Positions 44,738 to 53,209 of a DNA stretch of 64,000 bases are shown one piece after another. The stretch is taken from positions 62,001 to 126,000 of the forward strand of contig JACMOC010000013.1 of the NCBI GenBank assembly GCA_014378195.1. The letters are read 5' to 3'. The notes beneath the pieces were generated by a model. It had not been told where the DNA came from. It ran no database searches and saw only the letters and a list, made by a program, of their open reading frames with translations. Position numbers and translations under genes: made by a program. Each line of letters starts with the position of its first letter. Position 1 is the first letter of the stretch. Source of the DNA: Oligoflexus sp. GTDB taxonomy: Bacteria; Bdellovibrionota_B; Oligoflexia; Oligoflexales; Oligoflexaceae.

Positions 44738-44804
44738 GCCCCTCGGTTAAAAGGACTCCTTAGACCCAAGAGCTTGGTAAAATACCCGGCTTCTGAAAAG
44801 GTCG

Positions 44805-44833
44805 TTGACAGTTTTCCATGAAGTCCTTATATA
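44805..44833 (+). promoter_or_regulatory. Promoter of tRNA-Ile
   Basis: TTGACA at 44805-44810, exactly 17 bases, then TATATA at 44828-44833, 15 bases before the tRNA. No GC-rich discriminator is evident. Confidence 0.85.
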
Positions 44834-44848
44834 AAGGCTTCCTGTTTT

Positions 44849-44925
44849 GGGGATGTAGCTCAGTTGGTTAGAGCACACGCCTGATAAGCGTGAGGTCGGA
44901 TGTTCGAGTCATCTCATCCCCACCA
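44849..44925 (+). tRNA. tRNA-Ile (anticodon GAT)
   Basis: A full cloverleaf: acceptor GGGGATG pairs with CATCCCC, D-arm GCTC/GAGC, anticodon arm CACGC/GCGTG with loop CTGATAA (anticodon GAT), T-arm GGATG/CATCT with loop TTCGAGT, discriminator A and encoded CCA. It is a single tRNA gene outside any rRNA operon in this window. Confidence 0.97.
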
Positions 44926-44928
44926 TTC

Positions 44929-44959
44929 AAAAAAGCCCGGTGATAAACCGGGCTTTTTT
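44929..44959 (+). terminator. Terminator of tRNA-Ile
   Basis: AAAAAAGCCCGGT and ACCGGGCTTTTTT form a stem around GATAA, with six T. It could work in both directions. Confidence 0.92.
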
Positions 44960-45188
44960 GCGTCTATCAACTCTATGCCATCAACCAAACAGTCACGCAT
45001 TTAAACTTTGGTTAAAATTGGAATTATCTTTTTTTTCCCAAAGTACTTGAGGATTTCCACGAAAAATCGAACCTTTCAGCCTCCAAATCTTTGATCTCCC
45101 CTATTTGAATTCCACTCTGGGCCAACCATAGGGACTGCAGGATAGCCGAGCCTGGAACGCGCAATACGAGCTCAGGGAGGCCAAACAT

Positions 45189-46874
45189 TCATATCACCTG
45201 AGCTGTTAAATCCTTCAGGAGAACCGCAGCATTTTGTATCCCGCGCGCGATACCGGGACCGCCGGTGGTCGCATTGATGCTGTAGATGTTCTCGACTGGA
45301 AAACTGTGAATCGGCAATTTGATGTGTTCTTTGATCGTCAGCCGCCTCCCGTAGATATTCCCCCTCTCACTATCGGTTTCTTTATGGAGTTCGAGTGAGG
45401 TCATGATTTCGCTAAAATTCAGATGATTGGCGATGCCAGGGAATATTTCTTTGTCGATGAGGGCCAGGGTGTGTTCCAGAGTTTCGGTTTTGAAACGTTC
45501 TTCTGCATCGCCTCCCGAGTATTGAATGGCCGATTCTCGCATAAAGTTGTTGGGAACAAATACCGTGAGCGAAGAGAGATTCGCTTCCGGATCGACTTTG
45601 CCGAAGCCGTTGGCCGTATGAGAGGTGATGTACATCATCTTGGGGGATGCATTGAGATCGACGTTTTCGTAGTCGATGGGCGTGGTGCTATCAAGCCACC
45701 AAAAGTTCTTGCCCTTCATCTCCGAGATCCTCTCGTAATTCCCGTCGAACCCGAACATACACACTGAGATCGTATTGGACGGTGAATACGTGAACGACTC
45801 CTGAAAATCCTCGGGTAGAATCTTGGATGTCAGCCTTGGCGCGATATTGCTAAAAATGGCGTCACAGTTGTACTGTGACCCGTCCGCACACTTCACTCTA
45901 TCTGCCTTATTTTCCCGCACGGAAATCGCGGTTGCTTTTTTGCCTGTCAGGACTTTCCCGCCGTTTTTTTCGATCACGTGACGAAGCTGATCAAAAAATA
46001 CATCGAAACCATATTTAGGATAATGGGAACCTCGGTGGTAGTAGGAGGTCCCACTCATATAGACCAGCGCAGAAAGGTCTTTCTCGCATTCAGCAAAAAT
46101 CCCTCCGTGTCCATAGAGAATTACGCGCACAGTTTTACTTAATTTATAGTCATCGAACCATTTCTCGAGGTCTGTAAGGAGGGCGCGTGCTAATTTTAAT
46201 TTCGTTGAAATCCGAACCTTGGTGCCGAAAATAACGTTTACGTAGGCTTTCCAATCGCCTTTAAAACTTAATTGGTCTGTGATGAAGGCGAGGGCATCCG
46301 TAATTTCTATCATGTCGTTGAAGAAGCGGTTGATCTGCGTGCGCTCCTTTGGAAAATGTTCTCCAAGTGAGTCTCTAAAGCGAGGGAGTCCTAAGGGGAC
46401 TGCATAGCGAATGGCTTCGCCAGAGTCTTGCTGAATCAAGACGGTCTCAAAACCATCGGGGTCCATTTTCACAAATGGTGTTTGGTCCGCGATATTCAAA
46501 TGGTTGATAAACCGATCTCCTATTGCGTCTTTATAAAAATCCCACACATACTGGGGTCCCATCGAGAACTTAAGCCCGTCGCGCACAACGTGACGTCCAT
46601 GCCCGCCTAATGAAGTGTGCATTTCCAATACAGTGACCTGGTGACCTGCCACCGCAAAGAGAGCGCCCGAAGCCATGCCTCCAATGCCTGAGCCAATCAC
46701 CACGATCTTTTTCTTTTTATGGGGTTCCCAGGGTTTTTTGCTTTCAAGATTCTTAAGGGATTCGCTTGCAGTTGCGTGATGAGGAACAAGTGTTCCCAAT
46801 AGGACAGCCGATACGCGGGTAAAAAAGCCTCTTCGGGTAACGTCATTGGTTGGAATTTGTGATGGGTTTTCCAC
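45189..46874 (-). CDS. Tat-exported FAD-dependent oxidoreductase, CrtI/CRTISO-like
   Basis: The 561-residue protein has a twin-arginine signal TRRGFFTRV at about residues 12-20 followed by a hydrophobic stretch, so it should be folded with cofactor and exported. The flavin motif is VVIGSGIGGMASGALFAVAGHQVTVLE, and the C-terminal GGPGIARGIQNAAVL matches the phytoene desaturase/carotenoid isomerase/retinol saturase group. The start is taken as GTG 46874 with GGAG five bases before, giving a Tat signal of normal length. The frame continues to TTG 46949, whose ribosome site is too close. The substrate is unknown. Confidence 0.75.
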   Translation of the reverse strand: MENPSQIPTNDVTRRGFFTRVSAVLLGTLVPHHATASESLKNLESKKPWEPHKKKKIVVIGSGIGGMASGALFAVAGHQVTVLEMHTSLGGHGRHVVRDGLKFSMGPQYVWDFYKDAIGDRFINHLNIADQTPFVKMDPDGFETVLIQQDSGEAIRYAVPLGLPRFRDSLGEHFPKERTQINRFFNDMIEITDALAFITDQLSFKGDWKAYVNVIFGTKVRISTKLKLARALLTDLEKWFDDYKLSKTVRVILYGHGGIFAECEKDLSALVYMSGTSYYHRGSHYPKYGFDVFFDQLRHVIEKNGGKVLTGKKATAISVRENKADRVKCADGSQYNCDAIFSNIAPRLTSKILPEDFQESFTYSPSNTISVCMFGFDGNYERISEMKGKNFWWLDSTTPIDYENVDLNASPKMMYITSHTANGFGKVDPEANLSSLTVFVPNNFMRESAIQYSGGDAEERFKTETLEHTLALIDKEIFPGIANHLNFSEIMTSLELHKETDSERGNIYGRRLTIKEHIKLPIHSFPVENIYSINATTGGPGIARGIQNAAVLLKDLTAQVI

Positions 46875-47440
46875 GATGGCTCCGATTTTTGCCGAGAGTA
46901 TGGATCCTGGTTTTGAAACGAATTGAAGATACCTGGGAAGAACTATCAAACCTCGGGTGTGTAAACAAGGTTTGTGGGGACGATGAATATCGATGATTTA
47001 GTATGGATTGGATTGATGGAATCAGTGAAATCGATTGGTGATCATTTTTAGGTCGATGAAAGTAATGGAATAAGGAGTCTAAACATATGTAGCCTGATCA
47101 ATAGAGATCTAAGTGGATTTATTGGGTGTTATTAAGAATAGAGCGACTTCTCCCTATTAGTCTTCGCCATCACAATATGCTCTCACCAACTGCTCCGAAT
47201 GCTCTGATACTTCGGACAGACGTTATCTTCTCAGAAGAAATGTGCTCAAGTCCACAGACATATTGGTGTTTTTTTGGATTTTTGAAAATAATTAAAGATG
47301 GCGTGAAATTTGTCCGAGACATCTAGACTCGGCTTTAATACTTCACATCAGGAAACCTATGAAGCTCGGGCTCGATGCAGTTCTTATCTCGGCAAAAAAG
47401 TACCTATAGACCGCATGAAAATACTACGCGAGGTTCGTAG
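46875..47440. other. AT-rich intergenic stretch
   Basis: 566 bases between divergent genes. A 66-codon + frame at 47126-47326 has no ribosome site, no recognisable features and codon use unlike neighbours. A short inverted repeat CCGAG/CTCGG sits at 47313-47331. No tRNA, promoter of good match or terminator was found. Base composition is more AT-rich than the rest. Confidence 0.5.
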
Positions 47441-48448
47441 ATGTTGACGTTAAATCGAAGAGCCAAGCACTCAATTTTTCCCAGTGCCGAAGTCATGTGT
47501 TTGGGCTGGATGACAGTGCTGATTATAGGTCTCAGCTCAAGCAGCAATGCTTTAGCTGAGAAGAAGCCCAGCAAAGTAGAAAAAGCAGTATTGGCGTCAT
47601 GGTATGGTTCAGCTGGATTCACATATTTTAATCAGCTTCCCACCAAAGAATCAGGTCAAGAGGAGATTGTCTCAACAAATCTTCAACTTGGGCTCCGCCT
47701 TAATGCGAATACCAGTGTTTTTGTTGCAGCCTCGTTCCAGAGGGAACCGCAAGGTTTTCAGGATATAAAAACCGGTGTAACCACAAGTCGAAACTTGAGC
47801 GATCTAGTCAATGGATATCTCTCTTTGACTGCATCTCTGCCGACTTCAAAACTTAGTCGTGAAATGTCCCTCACAACTCAAATAGCAGGGGCCAGTGGGG
47901 TCTCCCTTCGAAACGGTCCTTTTTCTGCCCAGGCGTCCATTTACGGCGCAAACTCCTACTATTCGCTCCGGCCTAGAAAAGTTTCTCCTGGAGCTCCAAC
48001 TCCCTCTCCAACAAATACGGCTCTTTATTCCAACTCAACGAGCCCAAAACTAACCGGCGGAAATAAGGCCGCTGAACAGTTTTTGCGACCCACTTCAAAT
48101 GCTTACTTGGCAAATACTACCAACCTAGAGGGGACCGGAGAGCCAACGCAAACCGGAACACCGCAATATGTAAGTGTGGTTCTTTTTGACAAGTATTACG
48201 GTGAAAGTGTAGGGGTGGGCTACGCGCTCAGTCCAAAACTCTTCTTTGATGCTTCTATGTCGTTGACTCGCTCTGACTATGCAAATTCCATAGATGTTTG
48301 GACTTCCGAGATAATTTTTGTTCAGTTAACGTGGGTTCGAAAATCTCTGTCATTGTTTGGTAACGGTGGAGTTCTGAATACTGCTACTTCACCTCTTTGG
48401 CCCCATACAAAAACTTACAGTGCCGGCATAACATATTCCTTCGAATAG
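47441..48448 (+). CDS. Predicted outer membrane beta-barrel protein
   Basis: Not recognised as a named family. The 335-residue product has a long signal peptide (hydrophobic core about residues 20-36, cleavage near NALAEKK), many alternating strands and Ser/Thr/Tyr-rich turns, and ends in Phe after ITYSFE-like strands, as in porin-like barrels. GAGG lies seven bases before ATG 47441. The Ser/Thr/Pro-rich region at about 175-225 would form an extracellular loop or plug. It has no operon partners. Confidence 0.5.
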   Translation: MLTLNRRAKHSIFPSAEVMCLGWMTVLIIGLSSSSNALAEKKPSKVEKAVLASWYGSAGFTYFNQLPTKESGQEEIVSTNLQLGLRLNANTSVFVAASFQREPQGFQDIKTGVTTSRNLSDLVNGYLSLTASLPTSKLSREMSLTTQIAGASGVSLRNGPFSAQASIYGANSYYSLRPRKVSPGAPTPSPTNTALYSNSTSPKLTGGNKAAEQFLRPTSNAYLANTTNLEGTGEPTQTGTPQYVSVVLFDKYYGESVGVGYALSPKLFFDASMSLTRSDYANSIDVWTSEIIFVQLTWVRKSLSLFGNGGVLNTATSPLWPHTKTYSAGITYSFE

Positions 48449-48754
48449 GCCCACCAACGTCTAGTCCTCTATCACCTCCCTTAGAATCTCGTGGCATTGC
48501 TCCAAGGTCCCAAGTTTGTATAAATTAACTTTCATAATGCATTTAAAAAGACATTATTTTGTCCTCGATTACAAAATTAAAAGAAGAAAAATGTCGGATT
48601 CATAAAAGAATCAAGAAAAGGATAATACTTGATGAAAAAATTAAGTCTAAATTTCTCAAAGACTTTAACGACTTAAAATTTATTCTCACAAAGTCACGGC
48701 AAAAGTCGATAAATAGGAAGTGAGTTTAGTAACGTATCAACAAGGGGATTCAAA
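48449..48754. other. AT-rich intergenic region
   Basis: 306 bases, very rich in A and T, between the barrel gene and the small secreted protein. It should hold the promoter of the latter, but no hexamer pair could be chosen with confidence. No terminator hairpin was seen after the barrel gene. Confidence 0.5.
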
Positions 48755-49057
48755 ATGAAAAACACAATCATCGCAGCGGTTCTTCTCTCTATGTTCAGCG
48801 TCTCGGCACTTGCGGCTCCAGGCGGCGCATCGGCCACAGCTAAAGGACACGGCAGTGATATAAAAGCTGCTGCTCATGATTCGACACGTGTAAAAGGCGC
48901 TGGCGGCTTGTCGGCAAGTGCTAAAGGACACGGTGGTGCTGTATCCGGCACAGTTCGTAAAAATTCCAAAGCAGATCAAGCTCCAGTCGACACTTCAACT
49001 GCGCCTGTCGCTACTGCTCCTACAGCGCCTGTCGCTACAGCGCCGATCGCTCCATAA
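48755..49057 (+). CDS. Small secreted Gly/Ala/His-rich protein
   Basis: A 100-residue protein with a signal peptide cut after SALA. The mature part has two imperfect copies of SA(T/S)AKGHGxxxx about 28 residues apart, then a tail of APVATAPxAP repeats. AAGGGG precedes the ATG. It is followed directly by a terminator, so it is monocistronic. No family recognised; function unknown. The shape resembles small secreted surface-coating or stress proteins. Confidence 0.7.
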   Translation: MKNTIIAAVLLSMFSVSALAAPGGASATAKGHGSDIKAAAHDSTRVKGAGGLSASAKGHGGAVSGTVRKNSKADQAPVDTSTAPVATAPTAPVATAPIAP

Positions 49058-49074
49058 GTAACATTTCATTACTA

Positions 49075-49108
49075 CGGAACGCTTGAAATCAGGCGTTCCG
49101 TTTGTTTT
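49075..49108 (+). terminator. Terminator after the small secreted protein
   Basis: CGGAACGC/GCGTTCCG with a ten-base loop, tail TTTGTTTT. Confidence 0.8.
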
Positions 49109-49207
49109 ATGATCTTTTGCAGCCGTTTCCTATAGCACCAGATTAAAGGCATAACTCATTCAAGTGGCCGTATACATCGCAGGCCTATTAAACCGTCGGG
49201 GATTCCT

Positions 49208-49888
49208 ATGAGAGATAAATTTCTTCTGATCTGTTTGTCTGCTTCGCTTGCCACTAGCGCGTGCAGCCGAAGTGATTTCGCAAGTGCCGAGGCAGCTAGT
49301 CAGGCTTATGAAATCAAGGTTGAGGACGTTCCGTACGCTAGTGCTAACGAAACTCCTAATACAACGGCGACAAGTAGCGATGCGATTGTTACTAAGAGCA
49401 CTGATACTATAAGTTCGACGTCTTTATCCACCGCAGTGACCGATGAAAGTGTCGGCGACTGTGCTAAGCTTGCCGGCGTTAGCTCGGATCAAGTAAAAGT
49501 AAACGGTTCGGTAAAAGACATTAAATTGACAAGTCAACAGCCATTAGCGCTCAAAGTTACAGGCAACAAAAACCTAGTAACCTTAAATTTGGCGACCCAA
49601 GCTCCAGCAACTCAAGTTAAAGCTATTTGCTTATTTCTTGCTGGCAATCAAAATAGTGTTAACATTTTAGTTGGCATTCATGTGGGCGCTATCTTCGTCA
49701 AGGCGCGCGGCCATCTTGCTAAGGTGGAGATTCAGACTACGAAGGACTCTGTGATTGAAAGCATAGACATGGACGCTCAAGGCAACGGCGGTTCGCTGAG
49801 TATAGCGGGTGAAGGTTCGTTTCCCTGTGACGGTTTGAATCCAAGCATTATCTGTCAAAGAAAAACAGTCTTGAAAAATACCCCATAA
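49208..49888 (+). CDS. Predicted lipoprotein, Ser/Thr-rich linker plus beta-repeat domain
   Basis: The 226-residue product has a signal peptide with Cys after ATSA, a noncanonical lipobox. Residues about 30-85 are Ser/Thr-rich; the rest is a run of short strands (KVTGNKNLVTLNL, FLAGNQNSVNILV, KARGHLAKVEIQ) like the DUF3060/right-handed beta-helix type. Three cysteines are present after the linker. No function can be inferred. It stands alone between two terminators. Confidence 0.55.
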   Translation: MRDKFLLICLSASLATSACSRSDFASAEAASQAYEIKVEDVPYASANETPNTTATSSDAIVTKSTDTISSTSLSTAVTDESVGDCAKLAGVSSDQVKVNGSVKDIKLTSQQPLALKVTGNKNLVTLNLATQAPATQVKAICLFLAGNQNSVNILVGIHVGAIFVKARGHLAKVEIQTTKDSVIESIDMDAQGNGGSLSIAGEGSFPCDGLNPSIICQRKTVLKNTP

Positions 49889-49920
49889 TTTGCATACCAC
49901 TTTACTCTCTTGCTAAATAT

Positions 49921-49951
49921 TAAAAAGGCATTCGGCTGAAACCGAATGCCT
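49921..49951 (-). terminator. Terminator for the tyrosinase-like fragment
   Basis: AGGCATTCGG/CCGAATGCCT, ten perfect pairs with a six-base loop. A T run (TTTTTAA) follows only on -, 32 bases past the - strand stop at 49983. It shows that a real gene was read here on -. Confidence 0.8.
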
Positions 49952-49982
49952 CTGATGTTTGGTCTCGATCACCCAGCACAAT

Positions 49983-50486
49983 TTAGGTCGGTACACCAAA
50001 CGAAACATCAAACTCCACATCACCGAGAGTCGTAAATACACTTCCATCAAGCGCACCGGTCTCAGTCGAGACGGGTACCAAATAGAAGCGCAGGACTTTA
50101 GGTATAACTTTGGTACTTTGAGCTCTCAAAGCGTCCGAAATATCGAAGCTGGACCCAAACGCGACACTTTCCTCGCCTTTGTGATGGTGGTCCAGCCCAA
50201 AACACGAAAGATATCCCACATAATCCGTCCGATTGATTGCAGGTGCGCTCGTTAACTGCTCCTGGTTCAGTGTCGCGCCGTCAGTGACCATAAAAACGCG
50301 CAGGATCACGTCCTTACGTTGCTCAAGGTCAGCAAGAAACGGGATGTTCGAAACGTTCAGCATCATAGGAGCCGATCTTACGCTTTGAAACACTTTGAAT
50401 TGAGCGGACGAATCCACTTTGGTGAGATCGAATGTCGACTGCAGAACCCCGTCGGTAGCCGTCAGGGGCAGTTTGTCCGAGGTCTT
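49983..50486 (-). pseudogene. 3-prime remnant of a tyrosinase-like (polyphenol oxidase) gene
   Basis: The - frame is open from about 50486 to the stop at 49983 (about 167 codons). It has no start codon with a ribosome site; GTG 50417 is the first usable one. The residues match the pattern of the C-terminal domain of polyphenol oxidases: YVGYL..., a HHHK cluster, DISDALR, FYLVPVS and a final strand GDVEFDV. The copper-binding central domain with its six His is missing. It ends at its own terminator, so it is the true 3-prime end of a gene that lost its 5-prime part where the lipoxygenase remnant begins. Family assignment is by pattern only. Confidence 0.45.
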
Positions 50487-51210
50487 TTACCGTATTCTTC
50501 GAACTGTCGCGAAGCAGCGATTGAGCTATAGCTTTACCAACAACTACCTGCCGACCCGTATGACGAACCAAGGGGTCATGTCGACAAAAGATATCCCGGT
50601 TTATCACTATCGCGATGATGGTTTGCCCGTTTGGGCTGCAATTCATGATTGGGTCGCGAATTATGTAAACATCTATTATCCCAATGAAGGCCTCCTCGCC
50701 ACAGATTTCGAACTGCAAAGCTGGGCCGCTGAAATTGGTTCAACGATGGGCGGTCGTGTCAAATATTTTGCCGCCAATGGCGGAATCAAAGATCGCGCGC
50801 AACTTGTTGATACACTCACGATGATCATCTGGACGGCTGGACCGCAACATGCGGCGGTTAACTTCCCGCAGATCACTGATCTCACATTCGTACCGGCTGG
50901 TCCCATGGCCGGTTATCGCCCCGCTCCGGCTGCCGATGGTATGACTGAACAGGACTATCTCGACTTTCTGCCTCCCCTCGATGTCGCGATGAAGTCGTTC
51001 CAAAGTCTCTTTTTCCTTGGAGCGGTTAATCACACTAATCTTGGTATGTATGCTCCGAGTCATTTCATGGATGCGAGAGTGAAAATCGCGAATGCAGGCT
51101 TCCTAGCTCAGTTGACCAAAATTGAAGCCAGCATCATAGCGAAGAATCTTACGCGGACTAAATACACGCATCTGATGCCATCAAACATTCCGCAAAGCAC
51201 CAACATATAA
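50419..51210 (+). pseudogene. 3-prime remnant of a lipoxygenase gene
   Basis: The recognisable part starts near 50500 (SYSFTNNYLPTRM). It includes HYRDDGLPVWAAIHDWV, the iron-ligand region WTAGPQHAAVNFPQ with its His and the Asn four residues later, and a C-terminal NIPQSTNI whose final Ile is the carboxylate iron ligand. The earlier HxxxxH ligand pair and the rest of the about 600-residue enzyme are absent, so it cannot be a working lipoxygenase. Codons 50419-50490 are antisense to the tyrosinase-like frame. The GTG-like start has no ribosome site. The next gene follows 11 bases after the stop. Confidence 0.75.
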
Positions 51211-51221
51211 GGACTCGACCC

Positions 51222-51598
51222 ATGACGAATTACTCATTGTCTCGACGTCGTATGCTTGCATTTGCAGGAACGGCTCTCTCTACATCAGCTTTTGCCGGCG
51301 CCGCGCCGAGTCTTGAATCTCTACTTTTGGGAGTGACTGGGGAGACCCGTGTGCGTCAGATCCTAAAAAAGCACTTTAAGCTCGAGAGCCATCACGACAG
51401 CGTAGTGAAAGAATTTTTTTTAGTCTCGCTACCTCGAATCGTCATACAGAAAACACCAGATTTTTCCAGGAGCACTTGGACGACAAGGCTCTGGCTGAAC
51501 GCTGTGAAATCTATGTGATTGAACAATTTGTAGTCAGCACCAACTTTTTGAGTCTTCCGGAAGGCGAACTTAAAGAGCTGCGAATGCTACCCGGTTGA
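51222..51598 (+). pseudogene. Small Tat-signal protein, frameshifted in a T8 run
   Basis: The frame begins with a twin-arginine signal (SRRRMLAFAGTALSTSAFAG) and runs to about residue 66. The uninterrupted frame would end at 51518. If one T is added to the run at 51414-51421, translation continues in a protein-like frame (EHLDDKALAERCEIYVIEQFVV ... LPEGELKELRMLPG) to TGA 51596-51598, about 126 residues. Its position directly after the lipoxygenase remnant suggests a partner or chaperone subunit. It could be a decayed gene, slippage or a sequencing error. Confidence 0.6.
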
Positions 51599-51649
51599 TT
51601 AGTCTCCCGTTCGTCGTCAGTATCGTTACACCGCAAGAGGAAGTCTGGA

Positions 51650-53185
51650 ATGTCGAGAAAGTTCGTATTGGGTGCATTGGGTTTCGGAGTTTTGAGTGCT
51701 GCCGTGACATTTACGGCGTGTAAAAACCAGGATGCAAAAGAAGACAGCGCTGCAAGTTCACTCTTCGACAGCAAAAAACGTTTGATCGATGCCCAAGTCA
51801 AGTCGTTCAACGATGCAGCGAAAGCGCTTCAGGATGCCAATGCTAATAATGCATCGGGCTGCGAGAAACGCGATATACTCTGGAACAAAATCGTTGAGAC
51901 AGAGCAAAAAGAAGCCGAAATTCTGCCTCCTAAAAACGTCCTGAAGGAAGTTGTAACCTTCGGCAACGGTTCGGCTCTTCGCTACTGGCGAAGCTTCACC
52001 GGCTGGACTGCAGCGGAAGGCGGCTCGGAGATCCGTCCTTACGAGCGCACGCCGAAGGAATATATTCGTTTAACGCACCGCTATGGTACGCTTGCAAAAA
52101 TGAAATTTGTCGTGAACAAGGAAGCCGTCACAAAACTTGGTTACACAGGTCAGTACGCTCAAGGTAACGACTGCGTTCTCGCGCGTTTCTCAAGTGCCGT
52201 TCCCGGTGAAGTCAAAGATCGTTTTACACCCGCCGTTGCCGCCAAGTTCTTTATCGGTGGTAACAACGAGAGCCAAGTCCTTATCGTTCAGCACGATATC
52301 GGCGGCCAAAGCTTCGGCGACGACGAAACAGTCACGCCAGCGTTTAAAAAATCGATCGATAACAACTTCTATACGCATTATCTTTCGAACCGCCTGAGCT
52401 TTGAAAAAGGCGTGTTGTCCAGCGTAGGCGCATTCTCGCGCTTCTTCTACTCGGCGCAGTATATTTCGAAAAACATCCTGAAACTCGACTATACCTTCGA
52501 CCCACGCGAACTGAACGCGACTCAACTTTCTGAAAAGAACAATGACCGTACGGCGATCGCTGCTCCTAAAGGCCCGCGTTTCGTCTGGTACACACCACCA
52601 AGCGCTGAGTGGAAAGCTAAGTTCGGAGAAATGGCAAAAAAAGGTCCAGACTTCCGTAAACACTTCCTGTCTCTGAAAGCTCAGATCAGCGAAGCGACTC
52701 CCCTCCCGCTCTATAATGTTTATGCGTCTGATACATGGACTTACGAGCCAGAAAAAGACGCGACTCTCATCGGTCAGATGCAGGCAACGACCCCATTCGT
52801 GGTGTCCGAAGCTGCTGACCAACGCATTTTCTTCAAACACTCCGTTCAATTCCGCAAGATTCCTGAAGTTGAAGGCAAAGTCTCGCCTTACACACAAGAC
52901 TACGCTTTCAAAGACTGGAATGACGGCCTGTTCATCGGTGATTGCCGCCTTGGTGTGAGAGCTTCGGACATCGAGCCAGGCATTTTCACGAAACTTGACG
53001 GTGTGTTTATCCGTGATGCGATCTTCAACCCTTTCAAATTCCGCAAAGACGCGAAATCGGGTAAACTCTGCGCAATCGGCGTCCTTGGCGGCATGATCGC
53101 TGGTTCTAAAAAGCCAGATGAAGCGTCTCAGGATCCTAAAGTCGAAGAGACAGTTGGACCCGAGTTGGCAAAGCACCTCCCATAG
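51650..53185 (+). CDS. Lipoprotein with distant catalase-like features
   Basis: 511 residues with a signal peptide ending in TFTAC (noncanonical lipobox). The central part resembles the catalase superfamily: RLTHRYG (distal His candidate), ARFSSAVPGEVKDRFTPAVAAKFF (compare RFSTV...GFAxKFY), and DTWTYEPEKDATLIGQM. The proximal heme Tyr motif is not evident. Catalase-like enzymes such as allene oxide synthase act on lipoxygenase products, and the gene is next to a lipoxygenase remnant; a role in lipid peroxide handling is inference. The frame is intact, with AAGAGG upstream. Confidence 0.45.
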   Translation: MSRKFVLGALGFGVLSAAVTFTACKNQDAKEDSAASSLFDSKKRLIDAQVKSFNDAAKALQDANANNASGCEKRDILWNKIVETEQKEAEILPPKNVLKEVVTFGNGSALRYWRSFTGWTAAEGGSEIRPYERTPKEYIRLTHRYGTLAKMKFVVNKEAVTKLGYTGQYAQGNDCVLARFSSAVPGEVKDRFTPAVAAKFFIGGNNESQVLIVQHDIGGQSFGDDETVTPAFKKSIDNNFYTHYLSNRLSFEKGVLSSVGAFSRFFYSAQYISKNILKLDYTFDPRELNATQLSEKNNDRTAIAAPKGPRFVWYTPPSAEWKAKFGEMAKKGPDFRKHFLSLKAQISEATPLPLYNVYASDTWTYEPEKDATLIGQMQATTPFVVSEAADQRIFFKHSVQFRKIPEVEGKVSPYTQDYAFKDWNDGLFIGDCRLGVRASDIEPGIFTKLDGVFIRDAIFNPFKFRKDAKSGKLCAIGVLGGMIAGSKKPDEASQDPKVEETVGPELAKHLP

Positions 53186-53209
53186 TCTTTTATTGGGAAA
53201 ATCAGACGT

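Noticed and set aside
47126-47326. 66-codon + frame in the AT-rich gap
   Set aside because: No ribosome site, no signal peptide and no recognisable sequence.
48680-48720. Sigma-28 promoter (GTCGATAA) before the small secreted protein
   Set aside because: The -10 half looks good, but no TAAAG element lies at the right distance.
52190-53176. 328-codon - strand frame opposite the catalase-like gene
   Set aside because: Antisense shadow; Phe/Arg/Glu-rich with no start signal.
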